A stretch of DNA of 64,000 bases, from positions 23,399,001 to 23,463,000 of the forward strand of contig JAMPIT010000566.1 in assembly GCA_026261815.1 (NCBI GenBank), given 5' to 3'. This DNA is from Monarcha castaneiventris obscurior. Its lineage: Eukaryota > Chordata > Aves > Passeriformes > Monarchidae. The stretch's first letter is position 1. Every line of letters begins with the position of its first letter. Shown here piece after piece: positions 1-12,500 of the stretch. The notes below the pieces were generated by a model. It had not been told where the DNA came from and ran no database searches. It worked only from the letters and a program-made list of their open reading frames with translations. Made by a program: the position numbers and the translations under genes.

Positions 1-3000
1 AACCTGTGTATCCCATACAGAGCACTGAGACCAATACACCTTTCCAAGCAAATAAAAATTACATGGGAGATTTTTGTGTCATAGTCTGGCTTCATTAGTT
101 AGCTATAACAGCCTTTCTGCCTCTGACTCCCATGCTGTCTTTTGGTCTTTCTTTTCTTATCAGCCTCTACAGACAGGATCTCATTGCTTCCATTTAGGAT
201 TGCTGCAGGCCGCAGTCGGCTCAGCTAAAGCTGCTGGCTGGGCTCTAATAATTTGCTGTGTATTGTAATTGTTGCTGTTTTGTGCTTCACTCCTCTTGCG
301 TTTCCCACCGTGCTGCTTTAGCTTCTGCAACTGCCTTGATATGTTAACCCCTTCCTTGGCTTCCTGCCATACTGCATGAAATTCAAATTTCTTCACTTGC
401 CCCTACAAGAATCAATATAGTGCCATCATTAAGCACATTTATACTTTCCTGATTGTACCTCTTCTTTTGTTTTCCTATTCCATTATTTTTATATGCTACT
501 TGCTTTGCTTTAACTTTTATTTGAGTCTTTTGTCTTCTCTGAATATCATCAGCATGTACTAGAAATAACCTCTCCTTGCTTAGCCTTGCTCTTTTCTCTC
601 CTGTTGTTAAGCTCTTGTTCCCTGTTAATAGCTGGGGTTGCCAGTCTGAGACCAAGGCAGAAGGAAATGATGATGTCAGTGCCAGGAATAGTCACTAAAT
701 CAGTGTGGTTCAAAATTTCAGTGAGCTTGTGTCTCTGCTTAAAGCCTCAGGAGATTGTCATAAAGGATCATTTAACCATTTTTTAATATTGACTTATCTG
801 AAGAGTTTTCTGAAGAGGCTTTTAGGAAGCTTGCAACTCTCCTGTAATTGGCTCATAAACTGGCTTAGCTACTAATGGATTAACTCCTTGTCCTGTGAGA
901 ACAGGATGGCTGACACTGTTTTAGTCTGCTCTCTTTAGTACCGAGTACAGATGGTACTCTGTAAATGTGTGCTTTTAAAGGTCTTTCTAGAGCGGCTATT
1001 GGCAAGCAAATGGGATGTTTTGAACCATACTGTGGAGGACAGCTCCCATATTAATAGCAGAAAAAAAATCTGGTTTTGAATGTGTAGATTTTTAATGACA
1101 TGAGAAGTTTGCATTTTATTTGAAGTGATACTGGTTTTAGGGATGTATATGTCCCTTCCTTGTATTTAATGAAGTAGGGTTTTTTTGCATGGGATGTAGT
1201 TTTACTGTAGTATCTGTAATAGGATTTGGTTTAGAATGGGAAAGTACAGACTGTGCTCGTTAGCTTTCACTTGCTTTCTATATGTTATTTGTTGGCTTTG
1301 TATGAGTATTTGTCCCTGTTTTGCTCTAAAATATCTTCAGTAAAATACCAGCAAAAGAAATTTTTGCTTGAACCCAGACAGTAGCAGTCAATTCCTCTTC
1401 CTTTGCTCTCTCAGAAGGGAATCACCATTGACAGCCTTGTGTTAACAAGAATTGTGTGTGTGACAGAAATTTTGTGCATACAGAGCTTTCCACTTAAGAC
1501 CAAAAGCTAATCTGTGGGGTGCATGAGGCTACAAAAACTGTTGTAGGTCAGCTTAGGAAGGAATTCGTTCAGGGTAACACGGGTTTAAGAACATGTTTAA
1601 AGAGTTTGCTGGACTATGACTGTTTTCACGTGAACTGGAAATGGGGAAGAAAAGGTAGTGCTTACATGGGGTTGCAGGTGTAATCTCAGTTTCAAGATTT
1701 CTGTTGTGCTTTTGCCATAGAGGCTTTGGGGGGCAAAAATCTAAGATAGTTGCCTGCACAGCCTATTCCTCTGACATCCTTAAGGTCTATCAAAATGGGA
1801 GTAGTTTTGAGGGTATCATGTATTTTGTATATAAGTGTTTCAGAGTCAGTGCCTCAAATGCTGTACAGTCTTCATTCCAAGGGAATACACATTGAGTAAA
1901 TTGCTGGTCCAGGTGAAGTGCCATTGGTGTGAATGGGGCAGGATTTCATTTATTCCCACAGACCTTTGTGGCAGAATGTGTTGCCACGTGAAGGGGGGGA
2001 AGTAGCTCCAGTTAACTGTTAACCCTCTCCAGCATTAAGGAGATAGCAAGTGTTTGTTTTTGCTTGTAAGCCAGAATTTGTTTGTTCACCAAAATAAACT
2101 CAGAAGGAGGAGGGTATTATCAGAGAAAACAGGGTACTACTGGAGTTCCTCGAGGAGAGTGGTTTTCCTGGAGGGGCAGTAAGAGTGGTGGGAGGATAGA
2201 CTGGAGAGCAGGAGTGTGGATGAGGATTGGGGTAAAGACTCTGGTTTCAGGTTTCCTGGAGAAATGAAATAATGTAATGGGAAAATGTCTTAAAAAATCA
2301 TGATGATAAAGTAAGTATTGATGTATTTTGTTCAGAATGGCTATATCCACTTGGACATTGTTCCATCCTTTCCTTTCCCTGGTTCATTCTACTGTGGGGC
2401 ATGGTCAGTGGTCACCAGACACTACACAGTGCTGGGAGCATTTTGTGTCTGTGCAGGACATAACTTGAAGGTAAACCAGAGCACATCATTGCAGGCAATT
2501 CCCAGGATGTGAGAACTGCTATCAGAGGAAACGGGTCTGTTCCCAGTACAAAAAAACATTCAGGTGAGAAGAATAGTAGGAAATCTCATTTTGGTGCAAA
2601 TAGATCACTTCTGGAAGTCAAAGAATAGGCACTTTTGAATTCTTCTTTTACTGGAACTCACTTGGAGTGGGCATGATCCTTCAGCTTCAGATGATCATCT
2701 GGAGGACAAGGATTTGATTCAATATGTGGATTCATTATCCTTAGCCTCCTTGTTCCCTGGGGACCGGGACTAGTTAGAGTATAGATTGGTAAAGAAATTT
2801 TGAAAAGGTTGGGACATAATAATTGTAGTATTTTTGATTAAGGCAGAGTGGAATTTAAAACCAGAATTTAGTCAACTGTAAAAATTTTTGTCTTATTCTG
2901 GAAGAAACTGGCCACTTGGTCAGCGTCTTGACAAAAATGGGTTGTGTGTTTACGTTAAGTCCTCAGTAGAGATCCAGTAGATTACTTTGTGGAAGTGAAG

Positions 3001-6000
3001 GGGGAGTGCAAGGCTTGTCTGAAGGTGCACAAACAGCAGTTCACATGTAGCACTTGGTCAGACTCAGCCCAGGATGCTAACTCTGAGCCTGCCTAGGAGA
3101 TGAAGAATTATGAGAGCAGTCATACAGTGACACACTCTCCTGGCCTCCGAAAATTTATGATTCAGGGAATTTTCTGAGCTAGACATAGCTTCTGCCCTTC
3201 TGCTTATTAGTGGTGAATGCAGTTACATTCAGACAAAGCCCCTCTGAAACACATGAATATAACTGATTTATTAAGGGTGTGATAAAGGGAATAAGAGGGG
3301 GGCCTGGTAATAATTCCTGCTTGCAGTGGAAGACAAGTCAGTTCACTGGTCTGAGAGCAGCTACCATGTGCCCACACAGATGTGAGGTTGGCCACGGTGT
3401 ACATGAAAGTCTGTCATGCAGCATTACATTGAAGTTCCTCTTAAACCACTGGGAATGAGTAAGGAGCTCAGCTCGTGGTGCAAAGCTGCACCAAAAGAAA
3501 AGAACATTCAGGAATGAACTGAACATTGCAAGGAAAGGACACCACCTCTTTGCTGTCAGACTAGGAAAAAAGACTGGACTGCTCTACTATGAAGTTTTAA
3601 GATTAATACCCTTATTTTATGTGCCACGAGAAGCCCAGTCACAAGGAGAGACTATTTAGAGGTGTTCTGGAAGACAAAGTACTCAGGATAGTATATATTA
3701 CAAGATGACTCTAGTCAGTAGAAAAGAAAAATTGGGAAGGAAAAAAAAGAGAGATCTAGAGAGACCTAAGAAGCTAAGTCATATACCCAGCTCTGGGGAA
3801 TGTACTTTACCAAACAAGTACTTAGCATAAGTCAAAGATGCATTGTTTTGATGACAGTTCTGACAAATCTACCACAAGTTTGCTTTTAAGTTGGTACTTG
3901 TCTGGTCAGGCTTACCTCACAAAGTACTGGGTGTTCAAGTAATCATTAGATCACTAGAGTAGGCAAGGAGGAAGTCTCTTGTCTTTAAAATGATGCAGAG
4001 CAGAACCTGAGTATGGCCAAAAAAATGTGCATATGAGATGGAACAAAGTCTCAAGATAAAGAAATGAAAGAGACGTGGAATGTGCAGAGGCTGGAAAGAG
4101 AGGAATGGCAAGATAGATGAGTAAAATTCCTAAGTATATATATTGATCCCAGAAACCAAGCAATTAAAATACATGGTACAGCTATAGAAAGCAGTTGTAT
4201 AGAAAAAAAAGATGTATATATTTTCTCTTGAGGAATCACGGTGAGAAAACAGTCTGATTTGAGAAAAGAGAGTGGGGATGGTGTGCTGGTCCCTACTGTA
4301 GGCTGAAAGTGGGGAAACAAGTGAGCCTGACTCGGTAGACTGGAGGTGATTTATTCTGGAAAAACAGTAAATACACATACGAGTTTTAAGAACAGCTATG
4401 TCCCTTCTGATTTCTTTCCTTTGTCTGTTTTTGCCTTGGTTGTCCGTTCTGACACACAAAGTCTGATGACACATGTGCATCTTGAACGAATCACAAAGCC
4501 TGTAATTTTTAAACAATTTTTGCAGTTCCAGGGAAGGAGCATGGAATGCCTGTGGGCTTGAATCATTTTGATGTTGCTCACCTGTGTTAAGCCTGGTTTT
4601 GAGTATGTCTGTGTAGGGGCTGTCAGGGATTACAGCCCACAGTGCTTAGCTGGCTACCCAGAGGCAGAGGAAATGCCTGTGCTGTCAGATATGAGCTGCT
4701 TAGTCTTTGTTGAAAAATCTCTTTCTTTTTTTTCCAAGACCTTCTGCTCCTGCCACCCTCTCAGCTTCTGGAGGCACAAGGGCATGGTTATGGTGTGTTT
4801 AGGTTTTTGAAGTTTTCTCTTACCCACTGGGAATTTTCCATAGCTTATTTACTGTACTGAAGGTTTGGTCATGAACCACATTGAAAACTGAACTGCCTTG
4901 TTTCTTGAAACTTATTAATTTTATAAACCACAAGGAAAATACAGCGAGGCAGCTGCATTGAGAGTTTTCTCATATGACCCAGCACTAACCTTAGCTCTGC
5001 CCAGCCAGGCAAGCTGTGAGGGGTGGCTCACTCTACCCCAGCTGAGCTCCAGACAGCTAATGGTGAGAAATTAGCAGTTGGGTAGAAGAGATTCTGCCAG
5101 CCACCTGACATTTTTTTTTTCTCTAGGGTCTGATGAGTTGACTTGTAATTCTTCAATAATCTTGGTTGGCTAGGCTTTTTTTCATTATTCTAGTACGTGT
5201 AAGTTAAGTTAGTTCTGCAGATGACTAGAGCAAGGGTGTTTTATTTTTACTGGCTTTCTTCACTGCTTCCTACTATGCTCCCCTTTCCCAAGATGATACC
5301 TTTTTTACACATTTTTTTTTTTCTTTTTCATCTAATCCAGATATGAACTGTCAGTCTAAATAACGTGACGGCCCTGTGGCAGAATTGAGATTGCATTTTA
5401 TTGTCTCTGAGTAGCTGACATTTTTTTCTAGCTCTTTTCCTGTTTGCCAAGTAAAGCCAGTGTTTTGGTACCAGGCTGGGAGAGGAGTGTTAATTGACTT
5501 AGCAACTTTCCCATGACTGAAGAAAATGGCTGTAACAAAAGCAGCCCTAACATTACAGTATCCTGTAGCTAAGGAGAGTGTTCTAGCATGAGGCAACCAG
5601 ACCTGTGCATTGTTGAATTTTATTGTTTCTCCTCATAATGCTTTGTAAGAGACAAGAACCAGAATGAGCATCTCTCCAAACACAGCCTTCCTTCCTCAAA
5701 ATCCTAAGTCTTCAGTCTTTTGCCTTGTTTCATCAATGTTCTTAAACAATAACTGCTTTTAAATTACCTGAAAGGCTTGTGATACAGTCTGTTGGCGTCT
5801 GTTTCCTGTTTTTCCACATTTTGTTGCTTTCAAGGTTGTTTTTGCTTTTCTTATTCCAGCTGCACACAAAGAAGCATCTTACTCTTAAGTCATCATGACT
5901 GCACAAGAGCATCTGTGTATTTTGTTTTATTCCTTTTCTTTTTTTCTTTTGTTGTTGCTTTTTCCCCAGAGAACAGAACAACTTACCTAGTGTGTAAAAT

Positions 6001-9000
6001 GCCCCTCTGGTCTAGTCTAGCCTGGTACTGTTTCTGATACTCACTGGTGAGTGATATTTCAAGTGGTTTGATTGCTCCAGTGTTGCACCCTTCCTGATCA
6101 CCAGTTTGGGATTTCCTGAGCTGAAGGAGGCTTCTGAATCATTAGATTTAATAGCTGCCTACAAACCTACACTCCATGAGTTCTTGTAGTGCTGGTTTTA
6201 ATCCACATATTCTTTCAGTCACCACGACACCCTATGGCAATAAGTTTTGCAATTTCATTGTGTAGAAAAAGTACTTCCTTTTGTTTATTTTTAAACCTTC
6301 TGTCTGGTAATTTCATTGTGTGCCCCATAATTGTTATTTTGTGAGGAAATGTTCTTCACACCATTCATGATTTTGTAAGCTGTTTGTGGATGGGTAACTT
6401 CTGTTTTCTGAGCTGGAGAGTACAGACCTGGGAGAGCTATGAGTGATCAGAAGCCATCTGTTGTTCTTCTCCATGTGTTCTGGAGAGCACACACAATTCA
6501 AATCATAGGCACCCAGTGATGTACCTTGCTGTGTTCTCTCCAACCAGCTGGTGATACTGCTTGCCTTTTTAGCCATTGCTGATGATTGATGTGATAACAG
6601 AGGGCTATTCACAAGAAAAATCTTAAATTCTTCTATGTGGCAATATTAGAATAGATCCTGTCATTGTATATGTGTACAGTTAGGATATGCATATTTTTTG
6701 TTTGGGTGAGTTCACACTTTTCATCATTCAAATTCATCTGTGATTTTTTTTTTTTCGGTTTTGTTTGTGTAGTGATTTGCAAACTGTATGTCCTCTAGTG
6801 TAGATTATGCTCTCTGGGATCACTTCCTATTGTCTGCATACTCTTGAAAGAACTGCTTTTACTAAAACAGGAGTCATACTCTCTCTGGCCGCATGCTCTG
6901 ACTGTTTAAATTTCACCTAGTTCTTCCCGTATGGATGAGAGCTCGCCTGGAAGCCGTTCATCGGCAGCAGAAAATTGGCTGACTGCTATAAAGCCGTTGA
7001 GTTACTATTTCATTTTAAGGAACTTCCAGACTGCTTTAAGGAAGCACTGGAACGTGAGGGTTTGGTTTGACACTGACACTTGGTGTACAATTGTTCTGTT
7101 AAATAGGAATATGTTCAGGCTACATCTGCCATCCTAAAAGAATTATCAGCAGTCCTGCTGTAGCTCACTGGCAAAGTGTTTCTGCTGTGAGTATGGTCCT
7201 ACTAGTGTAAAGACCAATGGAAGGAAAGCAGTCTGTCCCTTACTTGTACAAAAATCAAGCTGCACCTGCCTCTCCATAAAAACTTCCTGCTGGTACTTAC
7301 TGGTTTTTCCTCCTGCACTGACAGATACTCCGTAAGATGGCTACAGTGTAAAGTTCCCCATAATGTTCTTTCTGTTCTCATCTGCCCTTTTTAAATTTTA
7401 AAAAGTGGCATTTCCCTTACAATTTTGAGTACTTGTATTATTACATGTACAAAAAAAAAACCTTATTCTACACTTTCTCTGTAAGGTAGGCTGGGTGAAT
7501 TTGGAGTGGGAATTGGCTGCTTGAAAACAGGCATCTGGTATATTTATGAGGCCTCTGAGAGATGTGGAGCTGACAAATTTACGTGTTTCATGGGTACCTC
7601 CTGCCTCTCTGGAGCAGCAGCAAGAGATGGTGGAAGAAATGAAGTCATCTCAAATGGCACTGTATGCATTGCATCAAGGCAACCAAATCACGTGTTTTGT
7701 GTGTTCCTTGATTTTGAAGGTTCCTGAAGATTGCACCATGTGTTTCCAGCTGTTGCTGGGATAGAATTTGTGGCTTGAATTTCACTGTCTGTGTTGTAGC
7801 ACTCTGCAATATCAGATATGTGCTTAAACTAGGTGGTTCAGAGACCTCTAAAGTCCCTCTGTGTGGATGGTAAACTTGTAGTGAAATAATAGAAGTCCAG
7901 AAATGAAAGCAGCACATGGCCTATGCAATCCAGGCTTGTCCTAACTTTCTCTGTGGTTTTGATCTATGATTTCACTTGCATATCCAGAAAACAGAACATA
8001 ATTTTGTACTGGTGTTAGTGAATTAGCAATAAAGAGTCATCTAGGTTAGGGCTTAGGGCTGTGCAGTTGAGATGCTTGTGAGTGAGAGTGTTTTTGGGGG
8101 GCTGTCTATATTGAAAGACAGCTTAGCTTCTTTCTGAGGGGCCATGGGTAGGACAGTTCAGCTATGAATGTAATGTTTTATTTCAGCTACCTGTGTGTGA
8201 ACCTATGTAGATTGTACAAAAATCATTCCTGTGTTGATGTAGAATATTACTTTTTTCTCCCTTTATGGGAGAGTAAGTAGTAATAGGCCTGTGGTTAAAC
8301 TGTATTTACAGTCTACCTTGTGTGCTACCAAATAACTTGCCTTGTGGATGAAATGTGGAACACTATCTGTTACTGATTTTCTTCTCTGTTGATCGTCTTA
8401 ATAATCTTTTGCATCAAAGTTACTGTCACTGAAAACAGTAAAATGGATATTGGTTTTCGGGGGATGTTATAGCACCTAGAATTTTGCATGATGTTTCACA
8501 TTGCAATGGTAGTACTACTCTCTTGCCCAAGGAGCTTCACAGTTTGTCTTCACTGAAATTTTCCATTTAAAACTGTGCTAATACATTAGCCCAGCAGGTT
8601 ACCTGTTGGAAGCAGAACTTGTTGCAGGAGGGAGAGTCCTGGAAACTGGCTTGTCTTTGTTTCCAGTTGGTGCTGCATTCCTCAGTAGGTTTTAACTTCT
8701 GAAACATGCAGCATTTTTTCACTTTTTGAGGGAGCTGTGTTGGGTTTTTTCTTCTTCTTTTCCTTTGTGTTTCTTCTCCAAAGAGATGTTGAAATGGGAG
8801 TGCAAAAGTGCAGCTTTCCCACCACTGTGTGCAGCAAGGCCCAATTTGTTCCATTTTGTCCCTCCAATGTCTATGTTCCTATTTGAGTGCAGAGCTGCTG
8901 AACATGGCGAAGCTGTGTCCTGTTGTTTCCTGATCTGTAATTAACACACCTTTACAAATAAGCCCATGCCAGGTTTTGCAAAAGCACTGAGGTCTTCATG

Positions 9001-9432
9001 AATGTTATTCTGAGAAGTTACTTAACTACTTTTGGGATCTGTCTGTGTGGGTTTTTTTTAAATCTTCTGTTACAGAAGTAAATTCTGATTATGTATTTTG
9101 GTGAATAAGTTGTCACAGAATTTTAAAGTGCTGACAGCTCCCATCTTGACAGCAGACTCCTACTTCATGAACCTTCAGTTGCTAAGCTTGCATAATAAGA
9201 ATCCTTTGACTCAAGGTTTCTCAGTAATTTAACAGTATTTTTGACCTTACTAAAGTTATTATTTAAGAACAAAATCTGTTTTCAAGTGCAGGTATAAATT
9301 GAATGTTTCTGCTTGGTGACATTTCAATTCCCTAAAGTATTATGAAAAGAAAGCTATGAAAATGCTTCGCTTTAATTTTCACTCCAGTCTCTTTCCATTT
9401 AATTAATTTGTCTTAATTTTCTTCTTTTCTAG
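1..9432 (+). other. RASA3: RASA3 upstream intron (3' part)
   Basis: No exon matching the expected preceding RASA3 residues (end of C2A and linker) was recognised here, so the stretch is read as the 3' part of one intron, or of introns with an exon I missed. It ends in a strong pyrimidine tract and AG at 9431-9432. It is AT-rich with short T and A runs. The only recognisable repeat is the old minus-strand CR1 relic at about 6165-6620. Small open frames are short, lack codon character and look like chance. Confidence 0.75.
6165..6620 (-). repeat. Ancient CR1-type LINE fragment (3' region, antisense)
   Basis: Read on the plus strand, the segment holds the degraded reverse complement of a CR1 3' region of the type common in reptiles and birds. 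Recognisable pieces in order are CTCCATGAGTTCTTGTAG, AAGTACTTCCTTTTGTTTAT, AATTTCATTGTGTGCCCC, ACACCATTCATGATTTTGTA and TTGTTCTTCTCCATGTGTTC. The match is from memory of the consensus and is diverged, so the element is old and the ends are approximate. It lies in the upstream RASA3 intron and has no coding role. Confidence 0.6.
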
Positions 9433-9513
9433 AGTTTTGGAGTGCCAAGGGCTGCCCATTGTGAATGGGCAATGTGATCCCTATGCCACTGTTACCTTAG
9501 CAGGACCCTCCAG
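9433..9513 (+). CDS. RASA3: RASA3 exon: start of C2B domain
   Basis: Acceptor TTCTTTTCTAG ends at 9432. The exon begins with the third base of an Arg codon and ends in phase 2 after AG. It encodes [11 protein letters not shown] followed by [13 protein letters not shown], the first strands and the DPYA loop of a C2 domain. The donor is CCAG|GCAAGT, a GC donor; see the intron entry at 9514. This is the first coding exon in the window, and by comparison with the 24-exon human gene it would be about the sixth. Confidence 0.95.
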
Positions 9514-12500
9514 GCAAGTATTGCACATTCAAGAGCTTCCATTTTATAAGGGCGGTTTCTGTTCCCTTTGTCTATTAGAAATTTGCTTTCTCTGATGGAC
9601 ATCTGGGAGTATTTAGGCACTGCTAGAATATGTTAAGTGTTTGGGGGGGTGTGTATGAGCTACTGAATTATGCTAGAGTAAGTAATTTGAGACTTGTTTC
9701 AGTTTTGATTTATGTAAAGATCTGAATAATCTCTGAATAATTTGAATATCCCAGAGTATATAATTTGTGGTTAGTCTTAATTTATGCGTCTTCTCACCTC
9801 ACAGTTGGAGGCCAGTTTTTGAGCAAATTCATTGCCTAATTTTGGGCAGGGTGGAAGAGAAATGTGAATACATCAACATCTTGCCGAGTATGCATGTTTG
9901 CATGTGAAAGTGTCTTCACTTTCAAGGTGTGACAAATCAATGTGTATGTCAAAAACCCCCGATGGCTCAGTCCTGTAATTTGATATATGCAGACATAATA
10001 GCATGGATAAAACTTGGAATGAGGTTTTAGTGATGAGATTCTGCATAATACTCTTCAGTTTAAATTTAGGATTCAGTTTTCCCATCTGTTATAAAAATTT
10101 CGTGTGCTGTTGGATGTCACTTTTGTTTCTGCTTATCTAGTCATCTTTTATGTCTGTGTCATTTTAGAAACAAAACAGCTCTGCTGTGACCTCAAAGAAT
10201 CACATTTGGTAGCATGGGTTATTAATAATGTTTTACAACAGTTTATTGAAAATACTGTAAATAAGAAACATTCTTGGCAATTATTTACCTTGCATGCAGA
10301 GAAGTCTTTGAGCCTGTCTGTATTCTTTGTCTTTGTCTAGGTGTGTTGTGCCTTGTCTCCATTAATGGACTTGGATATGTGACTTGTGCACTTAATTTTA
10401 AGCCTGTAACTAATTTCAAATGACTGGCTAGGTGATCATTACTGAAACTGTAAGGAGACTGATTGACTAGCTCTCGATGTCCAAATTTACCTTTGTCTGC
10501 TTCCCTATGCCCCCCAGTCTGGATAATGTATGACTGTTGACATTGTACTCCCTTCAGAATAAGGAGCATAGCCTTATCCTGTTCCTATCTGGGTTTTTGT
10601 GGGGGGAGAAGGCTTGCCTCCTATCTCCAGCAAGCAGCATGCAGCTTATTCCCATTCACTGCTTTGTAATTGCTCAATAATTGTGCTGCCTTAATCGCCT
10701 CCCGTTCTACATCCTGCTTCCCAGTCCCCTCCCAGATGGGTTTATCAGTAAAGAGGCTGATTGGCAAGTGTGACTGATGAGATGGGGTTGGCAATCTGTC
10801 CTGTGTCCTGGAGGAGATTAGTCTCTCTTATCTCTCAGCTTCTCCTAGGAATAGTGGGATATTCTTAATCTGTACATCATTCTCCTCTCTGGATTTTCCA
10901 GGGCCTCTCATTTTAGAGTAGGAAAGCTGCTTTATTCAGCTGCAGTTATGCAATGCCAAGCATAAAAATTTTGACAAATGTGCTGCTGTTTATTGTGTGA
11001 TTTGTACTTAGAGTCATCAGACTTCCTGACCAAAACTCTTTCAGTGCTTGTGTTATAGATGGAAAAATATTGTGTACTGGTGGACAGGCCCATTCGTGTC
11101 ACACAGGAAGTCTGTAGCAGCACTGGGAATTAGACCCAGCTTTACTTGACCTCTATGAAATACATAGAGTTGTCCAGTGAATATAAGCAGTCACAAGCTA
11201 TCTAAGCAGCTTTGGTGCATGAGAAATGAACCATAGATTCTGGGATGAAATGATTAGGAGGTCAGTTTTCCACATGGCTGATGTGCTTCTCCATCTGTGT
11301 CTGTTTTATCTATGCCTGCAGAACTGTAGGGTAAGACTGGTGACACAGGACAGCACACAGCTTTTCTCTTGTAGGTAGGGAGAACAAATCAAGCATAGGT
11401 TCATAACATTTGGAAGCCATCAAACTGCTGCTGGCTGGCCTGTGAGAAATGCATTGGCTGGCTCGAGCCCAGCACCAAGCAGTCAATGTCTGTGTTCTCC
11501 AAGGCAGGCACAGACGGATGGCACGGCCCATAGGGGATGAATGGACAGTGCTGAACTTGGTCAGGCCTGCTGAGTGGTTGGGAGGAGGTCTGCCACGTCT
11601 CACTCCTACAGAGCAGCAGAAATAGAGACTTCTGCTCAGCACTGCTCATAATAATTCACCACCGTATTAGCTAAGTGCTGCTGGTGCTGCAAGGAAAGGG
11701 ATGGTAAGACAGCAGTAAAAATATTACTGAAGAAAGCATTCTGGATTTTTTGACTGTCACTGAAAAACAATGATTGATTTTTCAGACCAGAAATATAAAA
11801 TATAAATCACAGAAATATCTATGCTAGTCTTTGTCTCCTGTGCTTTTAGAGTATGAGGAATTTTTGAGTCACACCAAGACTGAGACCATCCTCCAAATGT
11901 TGCTGCTCAGAGCCCCATTCTTGCCAGTTGCTTTGTACAGATAAAAGATTCTGCTATGTCAAGCAAGTGATAAAATAAGGGTTCAAGGAGTTGTGTTTAA
12001 AATAGGATAACAAAATGTGATTGCTGCCACTTTAGAGAAACAGGAATGTATTGAATCTCTCTCTTAAATGTGTGCAAGGTTCTATGCTTTGCTGTGCATG
12101 GCATTCCAGTTTTAGCAGATAAATCAAGTGGATGGCTATTTCCTCCTCAGTGGCTCTGTTCTAGGATTGCACTTCTACTGATGTTGTTTCTTAATGGTTT
12201 TTTTTGTTTATTTTGTTTCCTTAATTCAGATCAGAAGCCAAAAAGACTAAAGTTAAAAAGAAGACCAACAACCCACATTTTGATGAAGTGTTTTATTTTG
12301 AGGTTGGTATTTCAAAGGAACGGGTGATAAGCTGAAATACTATACTGTGGATAGTTGGCACGGCATCCTGCTCCGTGTTGTGCCAGCTGTCATCTTTGAA
12401 GACTGTTTCAAAGCATGGTGCAGGGGAAAGAAGTTCCTGGGCTCAGACTGGCTGTCTGCTGAAGGAGCAGTATCCAGCTTCACCTCAGGTGCTCTGTAGG

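Noticed and set aside
9514..9519. GT donor at 9518 in place of the GC donor
   Set aside because: It would add four bases (GCAA) to the exon and break the frame into the next exon, while the GC donor restores it exactly.
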